Below are positions 7,270 to 14,063 of a DNA stretch of 14,167 bases, in pieces. The translations under genes were made by a program, and so were the position numbers. The stretch spans positions 1-14,167 of the forward strand of contig CAYUKK010000202.1 of the NCBI GenBank assembly GCA_964445305.1, given 5' to 3'. This DNA is from CAYUKK01 sp964445305. Lineage in GTDB: Bacteria; Acidobacteriota; Aminicenantia; Aminicenantales; UBA8522. The first letter of the stretch is position 1. Every line of letters starts with the position of its first letter. The notes beneath the pieces were generated by a model. That model had not been told where the DNA came from, did not search any database, and saw nothing but the letters and a program-made list of their open reading frames with translations.

Positions 7270-7281
7270 GCCGATATCGGC
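7270..7281. promoter_or_regulatory. 12-bp perfect palindrome upstream of the LolA-like/AKR/UroD gene run
   Basis: GCCGATATCGGC is a perfect palindrome lying 38 bp upstream of the start codon at 7231. On the minus strand it is immediately followed by TAAAAT (7269-7264), a possible -10 box, though no matching -35 was found. It is flanked by similar GGCT(T)AAAA sequences. An operator for the downstream genes is possible, but chance cannot be excluded. No convincing T-tailed terminator for the mannosidase gene was found in the 151-bp spacer. Confidence 0.3.
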
Positions 7282-7382
7282 CTTTTAAGCCAGCGAGTTT
7301 GTCCTGCTCCCTTTTCCTCTGAGGAAACAAGAAGGCCATCAGCCGCCCTTTTGGCTTTGCTTTATTCTGAATCGCTTCGCCG

Positions 7383-9950
7383 TCAGTATGTATCTCGAAG
7401 GGAAATGACCTTCAATGCCTGCTTGAAAGCTCCTACCTCCACTTTCCTTGGGCTAAGAAAGCTTACCTCATACTGTCGGCCCGGAACCATGTCGAAGAAA
7501 TTGTCCGAGAACCTCCCCTCCAGGCCGGGAGCAGAAAGATAAACCATCTTGGCCAGGCGGACAGCTCCGAGGCGCACGACGACGCGGCCGGCCCGTTCAA
7601 ACACCTCAAACCTGATTTCAGGCTGCGGCAGGTCAACCCTTTTCAGGGGCGTGAAATGGAAGATGTTGGAGCTGAGCATCTCCCCGGCCTGGCGGAGCTG
7701 GCAATAGAAATAGACATTTTCGGACCGCAGGTCCCTGATCAATTCCGTAATAGGCTTATCCATGAGGATGCGGCTTGACCTTGGCTCCAGCCTTACACTC
7801 GTCTCTCCATCCTGGACAACATCCCCCTCATAAGTGAAAACACCACAGTAGAGGTCGGCGTCGATAGCTCGTTCGAGGTCAGAAATGCCGTAGACTCTCA
7901 AGTTCTCTCCGTTGTCCATGGGAGCGACGAGAACAGGGTTGAAAAACCTCTTGGCATAGTAGTGGAGAGCTTTCCATGTCCCGAAATAATCCGTCCCCGA
8001 CCAGGAGGCGACGGGCCAGCAATCGTTGATCTGCCAGTAAAGAGCTCCCATGATACGCGGCATCTGACTCCGAAAGTGCTCAACGGCGATTTTCATCCCT
8101 TCTGCCTGCTGAATTTGGCTCAACCAGAGGAGCGATTCAAAATCCTTGGGCAAACGGAACTGGTCCAGCATGTAAAGGAGGATGAGCCGGTTGCCGGCCG
8201 GATGCTTCTGGTGTTGCTCCATGACCGGCGAAGTGATGTTCCAGTCCTGGGGGAGGGCAAACCGCTTGACGGTCTCGAGAAGCGGGAAAGACTGAAACCC
8301 GAACTCGCTGAAAAAACGATGGAATTTTTTCCGGTATTCGGTAAAAGGCTCCTGACCGTGCCAGACACCCCAGTAGTGCATATCCCCCGACGCATCCGAG
8401 CGCGGCTGGCCGACGATTTCGGAATGGGGCGAGCTCGGCCAGTAAGGGCGCTTCGGGTCGAGATTCTCCACGACCTGAGGAAGGAGGTTGTGGAAAATCT
8501 TCTCGTAGTCTGCCCATACCTTCTCCGGGTACTGCTCCTTCCATCCCCAGTGAAACCATCCCTCTTCGCACTCATTGTTTCCACACCAGAGGGCGATGGA
8601 CGGGTGATGGCGGAGCCTCTTCACTACATCTTCCGCTTCGGCGCGGACATTTTGAAGGAACTCATCATCGCCTGGAAACATGGCGCAGGCAAACATGAAA
8701 TCCTGCCAGACGACGAGCCCGAGCTCGTCGCAGAGGTCATAAAAATCAGGCGCCTCGTAGATGCCGCCTCCCCAGACCCGGAGCATGTTCATGTTCGCCT
8801 CCCGGCAGTCGCGGAGGATTTGCTCATACTTTGGGCGGGTGACGCGCGGCGGGAAAGAATCAGCGGGAATCCAGTTCCCTCCCTTGGCAAAGAAAGGAAC
8901 GCCGTTGACGATGAAACGGAAGCTCTTTCCCCAGGCATCTGGATTCTGGTCGAGGACAAGGGTGCGCAGGCCGATCCTTTTCTCCACTGCGTCGAGGAGC
9001 ACGCCTTTCCGGTAAAGCTCGACCCGGATCGTGTAGAGGTTCTGGTCACCCATGCCAGCTGGCCACCACAAATCCGGGTTGGTGATGGGAAGCGATTTTT
9101 CGTTCAGGTTAGCCCCGGTCTTCAGGGACACAGACTCGCTGTGGGCAAAGGTTCTCTTTCCGGAAACGATGGCTTTGACGGCGACCTTTTGATTCCGGTC
9201 AGAAAGCAGTGAAGTCCTGACCCGGAGGATGACTCTATTTTTCTCAAAAAAGTCCTGACGGATATCGAGTTCGCCAATCCGTGCTCCCTCCCAGGCTTCG
9301 AGAAAAATGGGACGCCAGATGCCCGAAGTGACGAGACGAGGCCCCCAGTCCCAGCCAAAATGGTAGGGCGCCTTGCGCACATGGGGGGAACCACCCGGAA
9401 GTCGATAGGCGAGTTTCCCTTCCAATTCTTTTCCCCGGCGAACGGGAGAATCGAACCGGATGACGATGTCATTGTGATGGGGCTGAAGAAACGGTTTGAC
9501 GTCGAAGCGATAAGTCCGAAACATATTGTCTGTCTCGGCGACTTTCTGGCCGTTGAGGAAAACCGCAGCGAAAGTGTCCAGCCCTTCAACAACCAGCTCA
9601 ACATGCGGTTTCTTGTAAAGAGACTCGGGAACCTCAAACTGACGCCGGTATTCCCAGTCCTCGTTCTCGACCCACTGGACCCTGAGCTCATTATCCCGGT
9701 AGAAAGGGTCAGGAATGAGCCGATTTTCCAGGAGGTCTAAATGGACGCAGCCAGGAACACGGGCGGGATACCAGGTGGGCCGACCGACCTGCCGGAATTG
9801 CCATTCCCCTTCGAGCGATAAACGCTCAACGGCCGTTGGCTCCAAACAAGGAGCAGACAGAGCCAGGATGAGCGGCCCGCCGAGGAAGAGAACAAGGGAG
9901 CGAAGAGGTCTCGGGGCGGCGCACTCTCTCCTCTGTCTGAGGTGTCTCAT
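7383..9950 (-). CDS. Secreted beta-mannosidase, glycoside hydrolase family 2
   Basis: This 855-aa enzyme is predicted to hydrolyse terminal beta-D-mannose from oligosaccharides or glycans outside the cytoplasm. The chosen ATG (9950) has GAGGAGG about 5 nt upstream; the open frame extends 11 codons to a TTG without an SD. The N-terminus is a signal peptide (basic RHLRQRR, then LRSLVLFLGGPLILALSA). The order is GH2: a jelly-roll sugar-binding domain (about 42-215, with PYHFGWDWGPRL at 195-206), an Ig-like domain (about 220-330), and the TIM barrel from about 335. ALWCGNNECEEGW (453-465) contains the acid/base E460, and FFSEFGFQSFP (546-556) contains the nucleophile E549. WQINDCWPVASW (639-650) is typical of beta-mannosidases rather than beta-galactosidases. 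A C-terminal beta domain closes the protein. A promoter candidate lies 48 bp upstream. The divergent neighbour is nagB, suggesting mannose/GlcNAc glycan use. Confidence 0.95.
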   Translation of the reverse strand: MRHLRQRRECAAPRPLRSLVLFLGGPLILALSAPCLEPTAVERLSLEGEWQFRQVGRPTWYPARVPGCVHLDLLENRLIPDPFYRDNELRVQWVENEDWEYRRQFEVPESLYKKPHVELVVEGLDTFAAVFLNGQKVAETDNMFRTYRFDVKPFLQPHHNDIVIRFDSPVRRGKELEGKLAYRLPGGSPHVRKAPYHFGWDWGPRLVTSGIWRPIFLEAWEGARIGELDIRQDFFEKNRVILRVRTSLLSDRNQKVAVKAIVSGKRTFAHSESVSLKTGANLNEKSLPITNPDLWWPAGMGDQNLYTIRVELYRKGVLLDAVEKRIGLRTLVLDQNPDAWGKSFRFIVNGVPFFAKGGNWIPADSFPPRVTRPKYEQILRDCREANMNMLRVWGGGIYEAPDFYDLCDELGLVVWQDFMFACAMFPGDDEFLQNVRAEAEDVVKRLRHHPSIALWCGNNECEEGWFHWGWKEQYPEKVWADYEKIFHNLLPQVVENLDPKRPYWPSSPHSEIVGQPRSDASGDMHYWGVWHGQEPFTEYRKKFHRFFSEFGFQSFPLLETVKRFALPQDWNITSPVMEQHQKHPAGNRLILLYMLDQFRLPKDFESLLWLSQIQQAEGMKIAVEHFRSQMPRIMGALYWQINDCWPVASWSGTDYFGTWKALHYYAKRFFNPVLVAPMDNGENLRVYGISDLERAIDADLYCGVFTYEGDVVQDGETSVRLEPRSSRILMDKPITELIRDLRSENVYFYCQLRQAGEMLSSNIFHFTPLKRVDLPQPEIRFEVFERAGRVVVRLGAVRLAKMVYLSAPGLEGRFSDNFFDMVPGRQYEVSFLSPRKVEVGAFKQALKVISLRDTY

Positions 9951-9975
9951 CGCATCCTCCTCTCTTTCGGGGACA

Positions 9976-9990
9976 GTCCTCAAGGAGGAC
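9976..9990 (-). other. Hairpin at the 5' end of the beta-mannosidase transcript
   Basis: GTCCTC-CTT-GAGGAC is a perfect 6-bp stem with a 3-nt loop. Given the promoter at 9998-10026, it would lie at or within a few bases of the mRNA 5' end. It could protect the message from 5' decay. Its CCTCC could also pair with the GAGGAGG ribosome binding site at 9956-9962. Function is inferred only. Confidence 0.4.
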
Positions 9991-9997
9991 CGCCCCC

Positions 9998-10026
9998 ATT
10001 TTAATCGAAACGCAATATCGTGTCAC
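9998..10026 (-). promoter_or_regulatory. Sigma-70 promoter of the beta-mannosidase gene
   Basis: On the minus strand, GTGACA (10026-10021) matches five of six bases of the -35 consensus. It is separated by exactly 17 nt from TAAAAT (10003-9998), which also matches five of six at the -10. The expected start is near 9991, giving a leader of about 40 nt to the ATG at 9950. Confidence 0.7.
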
Positions 10027-10225
10027 GCCATTCCCAGCTCGCTGGCGGCTTCTTCCAAAAACGAAAGATAGCCTGTCCTTGTGTCGCCGTTCCAGGAGAA
10101 TCAAAACACATTCCTTCTCTGCTTATACAGAATTGGCCCCCCGAGTTCAACGGCGAATTATCCCTCCTCCTCTGCCCATGGAATCCACCGCCAGGGTGAA
10201 GCTTTATGTGGCTATTTCTTTTTTA

Positions 10226-10231
10226 TATAAT
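10226..10231 (+). promoter_or_regulatory. Candidate -10 box for nagB
   Basis: A perfect TATAAT lies in an AT-rich stretch 48 bp before the nagB ATG, giving a leader of about 40 nt. The -35 at 17-nt spacing (TTTATG, 10203-10208) matches only three of six bases, so either an activator is needed or the box is fortuitous. Confidence 0.45.
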
Positions 10232-10279
10232 GCGGAAGATTGGTTCAGGTTTGCAACTGTAAACGAGAGCGAGGCGAAC

Positions 10280-11074
10280 ATGGAAATCATCATCAAGCCT
10301 GATTATCCAGCCGTTTGCGACGAAGCCGCGGGCATGATTCTTAAGGCCTGGAAAAAGAAGCCCAACCTCGTACTCGGTCTAGCCACAGGCAAAACCCCGC
10401 TCGGCCTTTACGAAAAGCTCATCGCTCTCCACCGAAGCGGCCAGATGGATTTTTCCGAGGTCGTCACCTTCAGCCTCGATGAATACTACGGGCTCGACGA
10501 AAGCCATCCTCAGAGCTTCGCCGCTTACATGGACCATCACCTTTATAAGCACATTAACATCCGGCCGGAGAATGTCCACCGCCTCCATGGCCGGCCTCAA
10601 GATATCGAGGAGCACTGCCGCGCCTACGAGAGAAAAATCCGAAGTGTCGGCGGTATCGACATCCAAGTCCTTGGCATCGGCAAGAACGGCCACATCGGGT
10701 TCAACGAACCCGGCTCTTCCCTAACTTCCCGGACAAGGCTCAAAGCCCTCACCCGTGAGACTGTCGAAGCGAATGCTTCTCTCTTCACGGACGAAGAGGA
10801 AATCCCGCGGTTCTCGTTGACCATGGGCATCGGGACCATCCTCGAATCGAAAATGATCCTCCTCCTGGCTTCGGGCGAAGACAAGGCCGATATCGTCGCC
10901 AGAGCGGTCGAAGGTCCGTTGACAGCTTTCGTTCCTGCCTCGATCCTTCAGCTCCACCCTCAGGCCAAATTCATCCTCGACGAGGAGGCGGCAGCCAGGT
11001 TAACCCTAAAGGATTACTACCGCTGGGCCTTCGAGAACAAAGGACGGCTTTCCGCTTCAAAAGAAAAAGGATAA
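10280..11074 (+). CDS. nagB: Glucosamine-6-phosphate deaminase
   Basis: This is a 264-aa cytoplasmic enzyme; the E. coli protein has 266. It converts glucosamine-6-phosphate to fructose-6-phosphate and ammonia, the last step by which GlcNAc or glucosamine enters glycolysis. LATGKTPLGLYEKL (34-47) forms the phosphate-binding region. FSLDEYYGL (64-72) holds the catalytic Asp67. IGKNGHIGFNEPGSS (133-147) holds the ring-opening His138 and Glu143; Asn136 replaces the Asp of E. coli, as in many Gram-positive NagBs. The start at 10280 is fixed by the family N-terminus (MEIIIKPDY) and GAGG 5 nt upstream. The open frame extends 67 codons further but without homology or SD. It is the only complete plus-strand gene, divergent from the beta-mannosidase and convergent with the M24 peptidase. 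NagA and a GlcNAc kinase or transporter are not in the window. Confidence 0.96.
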   Translation: MEIIIKPDYPAVCDEAAGMILKAWKKKPNLVLGLATGKTPLGLYEKLIALHRSGQMDFSEVVTFSLDEYYGLDESHPQSFAAYMDHHLYKHINIRPENVHRLHGRPQDIEEHCRAYERKIRSVGGIDIQVLGIGKNGHIGFNEPGSSLTSRTRLKALTRETVEANASLFTDEEEIPRFSLTMGIGTILESKMILLLASGEDKADIVARAVEGPLTAFVPASILQLHPQAKFILDEEAAARLTLKDYYRWAFENKGRLSASKEKG

Positions 11075-11145
11075 TCGCTGACATCCTGGCTGTCCCGCCC
11101 CTCGACTGCCGTCGGAGGACTGAATGCGGGGCGAGAAGCCACTCT
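11075..11145. other. 71-bp convergent spacer with an inverted repeat
   Basis: The spacer between the nagB stop and the M24 peptidase stop contains CGCCCC (11096-11101) and GGGGCG (11128-11133), which can pair around an internal CGAC-TGCC-GTCG hairpin (11103-11114). This could end transcription from both sides, but there is no T-run, so a standard intrinsic terminator is not shown. Confidence 0.3.
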
Positions 11146-12405
11146 TTACAATTCCCCGAAGGGCTGGTCGATGGCTGTGGCTTCCATCCCGCCGAGGAAC
11201 CGACCCCCGTCTTCGGTGACCACGAAACAATCCTCGATCCGGACCCCGAACTCGCCGTAGATGTAAATCCCGGGTTCGTTGCTGAAAGTCATGCCCGGCT
11301 CGAGCTTGAGTGTGTTTCCCTTGACGAGATAGGGATACTCATGACCTTCCATGCCGATGCCGTGACCGAGGCGATGAGTGAAAAACTTGTAACCAAGGCC
11401 AAACCCGGCTTCTTCGATGACCCGGCGGGCCGCCCGGTCGATGGATTCGCAAGTCGCACCCGGTCGAACGGCCTGAAGGGCTGCCACCTGCGCTTTTTTG
11501 ACCACATCCCAGACGCGGCGCTGCTTGTCGCTGGGCGAGCCAAAAACGATAGTCCGCGTCACATCCGAGCGATATCCTTCAACAGCGCACCCGCCATCAA
11601 CGAGGACGATGTCCCCTGTTTGGAGGTTACGAGGAACCTGGGAGCCGTGGGGGAAGGCCGAGTTGGGCCCGAACTGGGGCCCGCCGCTCCCGCTAACGCC
11701 CATCTCCTGGTGAGCGTTCGAAATGGCTGCCGCCAGCTCGCGGGCGGTCATGCCCTCGCGGAGATGCTTGAAGCCATCCCGGTAGGCGAGCTTGGTGATT
11801 CGGTTGGCGAGGTCGAGGAAAGCAATTTCTTTGGCCGTCTTGATGCCCCGACAGCCCTCTGTTACAGGAGAACCGTCGAGAAGCTCGAGCTGGGGCGCGT
11901 CACGCCGGAGACCGTAATAGAGGAAGTTCCTCATGGACGGGTCGAGGCCAAGGCGACCGGCGCCGGCACCTAAATCTTTCATGATTCGAGCTATGAGGCG
12001 AAAGGGACTTTCATCTTCTTCCCACGTCCGGATTTCCTGGCCCTGAGGGATAAGCTCTTCGGCCCTCTTCTTCTCGAAGGCCGGGCAGACCCAAATGGGC
12101 TCTCTTTTCTGGCTGAGGATAGCACCAAAGGTTCTTTCACTCCGCCACCAGTTGACGTTCGTGAAATAGAGGAGATTGGTTCCGCCTTCGATGAATAAAG
12201 CATCCAACCCCCGCTCGGCCATCAGCCGAGCCGCCTTTTCTCGGCGAGCCCTGAAATCTTCGACAGTAAGGGGCTGAACCCCCGCCACCATTTGGCGAAG
12301 AACGCTTGTTTCTTCCTGTAAGGCTCGGCCCAGAATTTTCTTCCCAAAACCGATAAAACCCACCCCCAGACCGCCGACCTTTAAAAAGCTCCGACGTGAT
12401 AGCAT
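11146..12405 (-). CDS. Tat-exported M24B metallopeptidase (Xaa-Pro aminopeptidase/prolidase-like)
   Basis: This 419-aa protein begins with an almost perfect twin-arginine signal: SRRSFLK at 3-9, then GGLGVGFIGFG. It is therefore predicted to be folded, with metals, before export. The N-terminal creatinase-like domain spans about 45-185. The C-terminal pita-bread domain spans about 190-415. The five dinuclear metal ligands are recognisable: D270 (VDGG), D281 (YRSDVTRT), H348 (RLGHGIGMEGHEYP, 345-358), E377 (SNEPGIY) and E391 (VRIEDC). H253 and H355 fit the usual auxiliary active-site histidines. Family members remove N-terminal residues before proline or cleave Xaa-Pro dipeptides. The ATG has AAAGGAG 7 nt upstream. 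It follows the MFS gene by 198 bp on the same strand and converges with nagB. A role in periplasmic peptide breakdown is the simplest inference. Confidence 0.93.
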   Translation of the reverse strand: MLSRRSFLKVGGLGVGFIGFGKKILGRALQEETSVLRQMVAGVQPLTVEDFRARREKAARLMAERGLDALFIEGGTNLLYFTNVNWWRSERTFGAILSQKREPIWVCPAFEKKRAEELIPQGQEIRTWEEDESPFRLIARIMKDLGAGAGRLGLDPSMRNFLYYGLRRDAPQLELLDGSPVTEGCRGIKTAKEIAFLDLANRITKLAYRDGFKHLREGMTARELAAAISNAHQEMGVSGSGGPQFGPNSAFPHGSQVPRNLQTGDIVLVDGGCAVEGYRSDVTRTIVFGSPSDKQRRVWDVVKKAQVAALQAVRPGATCESIDRAARRVIEEAGFGLGYKFFTHRLGHGIGMEGHEYPYLVKGNTLKLEPGMTFSNEPGIYIYGEFGVRIEDCFVVTEDGGRFLGGMEATAIDQPFGEL

Positions 12406-12603
12406 GGAGAATCTCCTTTGCGGTATTATCCATTTTAGGTTATTCCCCGCATCTTCTTTTTCTCTGCTCCTCGTCTTTTGGCATAGAACCGCCTCTCTCG
12501 CTCATAACGAGAATAATCAGAAACCCTAACAATACACGCTTGGCCTTCCGTTCTTCCATCATTTTTTTCAAAATCCACACCACTTTTTGGCCAATGGCTT
12601 TGC

Positions 12604-13980
12604 CTAACTCTCACCGCGATTACCGCGGGCAAGCGAAGCGAACACGCCGGCAAAACAGAAAGCGGCGAACAGCCAGAAGCCAACCCGGAGAGCCTGGAGA
12701 TAAGCGTTATGGCTGGCCGGCGTAATCTCGACGCGCCCGACAAAAAAGGCGAGAATCATCATCGCAACACCCATGCTTGTCATTTGCCCGACGAGGCGCA
12801 TGGTCGCCAGTGTGGCCGAGGCGACACCGTAGGATTTTTTCTCAACCGAGCCCATGACGGCGTTGGTGTTGGGGGAAGAAAAAAAAGCAAACCCAAAGCC
12901 CAGGAGAGCCAGGCTGGAGACGACAAAGGAGAGGGGCGTTGCACTTCGCAAGAAAGCGAGAAGGAAAAGCCCGGCGCTGGAGATGGCCATCCCGAGGGAG
13001 GCGACAATGCGCGGTTCAATCCTGTCGGAGGCTCGGCCAGCCAGGGGCGAAAACAACGTCATCACAGCTGGCTGGGCTATCATGATGAGACCAGCGCTTT
13101 GCGGGCCCATTCCCTTCACGTACTGAAGGTAAAGGCTCACAAAAAAACCAACCGCAAAGGTGGCGCTGTAGTTGATGAGCGCGGCAAGGTTCGAAAAGGC
13201 AAAGACCCTGTTCTGGAGGAAAAGCCGGATATCGAGAACAGGGAAAGCGGTCTTCCTTTCGCGGGCGACAAACCCGGCCGCCACGGCCACACCGGCTCCA
13301 AAGAGCCAGAATCCCGGACTATGCGGCAGCCTCGAAAAACCGAGCATGATGCCGATGAGGGCAAGCCCATAGGTCAAGGAGCCAGGAAAGTCGAACTTCT
13401 CGCCTCGCGCTTCCGCCCATTCTCCTTTGAGCCGCGCCAGGACGATGGCGATAACGAGGAGGCCAAGAGGAATGTTGGCCAGAAAAACGCTTCGCCAGCC
13501 CAGCTGGTGGGTGAGAAAACCGCCGAGCACGGGTCCAAGGGAAAGCCCGAGGTAAATGGCGGCGCTGTTAATCCCCAGAGCGCGGCCACGTTCACCGCGC
13601 GGGAAAACTGAAGTCAGAATGGCGACGCTCGTCCCGAAGATGAGCGCTCCACCCATCCCCTGGACGACCCGAAAGACAATCAGCACTCTTATTGAACCAG
13701 CCAGGCTACAAAGAAGAGAAGCCGTTGTATAGGCGGTCATCCCTACGAGAAATATTTTTTTTCGGCCGCGGATATCCGCCAGCCGACCAAAAGGGACGAG
13801 AAAAATGGCTGCCGCCAGAAGATAAGCTGTCGCCACCCAGCCGAGTGTAATCGCATCGGCACGAAATTCGCGACCGATCGAGGGCAGAGCGATGTTCGTT
13901 GAAGAGCCCATGAAAGGCGTCAGAAAGGAGGCCAAGCCAGCCACGAGAGAGGCTGAGCGCTGCTCGGAGGTCAATTTCAT
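12604..13980 (-). CDS. MFS efflux transporter, DHA2 (14-helix) family
   Basis: This 458-aa inner-membrane protein has about 14 hydrophobic segments. It is predicted to be a proton-driven exporter of drugs or metabolites. Motif A is clear (GRLADIRGRKKIF, 65-77). Motif B is RVVQGMGGALI (104-114, with the conserved Arg). Motif C, the antiporter signature, is GLSLGPVLGGFL (145-156). GWRSVFLANIPLG (161-173) is the typical DHA2 segment. The start at 13980 gives the normal N-terminus for the family, but the 19 nt before it (AT-rich, ending AATATTAAGC) contain no Shine-Dalgarno. An in-frame TAA lies four codons upstream, so no alternative earlier start exists. The ISL3-type element begins 20 bp upstream and has probably separated the gene from its original promoter. 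The substrate is unknown. It may be poorly expressed or may depend on transcription from the insertion. Confidence 0.93.
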   Translation of the reverse strand: MKLTSEQRSASLVAGLASFLTPFMGSSTNIALPSIGREFRADAITLGWVATAYLLAAAIFLVPFGRLADIRGRKKIFLVGMTAYTTASLLCSLAGSIRVLIVFRVVQGMGGALIFGTSVAILTSVFPRGERGRALGINSAAIYLGLSLGPVLGGFLTHQLGWRSVFLANIPLGLLVIAIVLARLKGEWAEARGEKFDFPGSLTYGLALIGIMLGFSRLPHSPGFWLFGAGVAVAAGFVARERKTAFPVLDIRLFLQNRVFAFSNLAALINYSATFAVGFFVSLYLQYVKGMGPQSAGLIMIAQPAVMTLFSPLAGRASDRIEPRIVASLGMAISSAGLFLLAFLRSATPLSFVVSSLALLGFGFAFFSSPNTNAVMGSVEKKSYGVASATLATMRLVGQMTSMGVAMMILAFFVGRVEITPASHNAYLQALRVGFWLFAAFCFAGVFASLARGNRGES

Positions 13981-13991
13981 GCTTAATATTT

Positions 13992-13999
13992 ATTTAAAC
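13992..13999. repeat. Presumed left copy of the 8-bp target-site duplication of the IS
   Basis: ATTTAAAC directly abuts the proposed IS end at 14000. ISL3-family elements usually duplicate 8 bp of often AT-rich target. The partner copy would be beyond the window, so this is inferred only. Confidence 0.35.
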
Positions 14000-14042
14000 G
14001 GGTTCATCCGACTTTTCTGTGGGTCCGAGGGTGATATAAAAT

Positions 14043-14063
14043 GGCTCCGAAAGGATCGGAGTC
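14043..14063 (+). promoter_or_regulatory. Hairpin masking the transposase ribosome binding site
   Basis: GGCTCCGA (14043-14050) can pair with TCGGAGTC (14056-14063) in an 8-bp stem including one G-U pair. AAGGA is left in the 5-nt loop, and the stem ends directly at the ATG (14064). Both possible SD elements (AAGGA in the loop, GGAG in the stem) are therefore within the hairpin. Similar structures limit transposase translation in other IS elements. A TATAAA box (14035-14040) just upstream may be the transposase -10. Confidence 0.5.

Larger units (their letters stand above)
9951..10279. other. Divergent regulatory region between beta-mannosidase and nagB
   Basis: This 329-bp spacer contains no convincing gene. 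It holds the mannosidase promoter (9998-10026), the leader hairpin (9976-9990) and a nagB -10 candidate (10226-10231). An inverted repeat, CCAGC-TC-GCTGG (10034-10045), sits just upstream of the mannosidase -35 and could bind a regulator. No local regulator gene is present in the window. The open frame in nagB phase that reaches back to 10079 has no SD and gives a tail not found in NagB proteins. Confidence 0.45.

Noticed and set aside
7962..9212. 416-codon open frame on the plus strand
   Set aside because: It lies entirely antisense to the beta-mannosidase, has no recognisable domain or SD, and arises from codon bias in a GC-rich gene.
9951..9983. Eleven-codon upstream extension of the beta-mannosidase starting at TTG
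   Set aside because: The TTG lies inside the leader hairpin without an SD, while the ATG at 9950 has GAGGAGG at the right distance and opens the signal peptide.
10079..10279. 67-codon N-terminal extension of NagB
   Set aside because: NagB proteins begin at the MEIII-type strand. The extension would include the promoter region and has no SD or homology.
10677..10722. Asn136 in NagB in place of the E. coli catalytic Asp141 as a sign of inactivity
   Set aside because: The NGHIGFNEP form is common in active NagB enzymes, for example of Bacillus type; His138 and Glu143 are present.
12709..13611. 300-codon open frame on the plus strand
   Set aside because: It is antisense to the MFS transporter, is very rich in charged residues and Gly, and has no recognisable motif.
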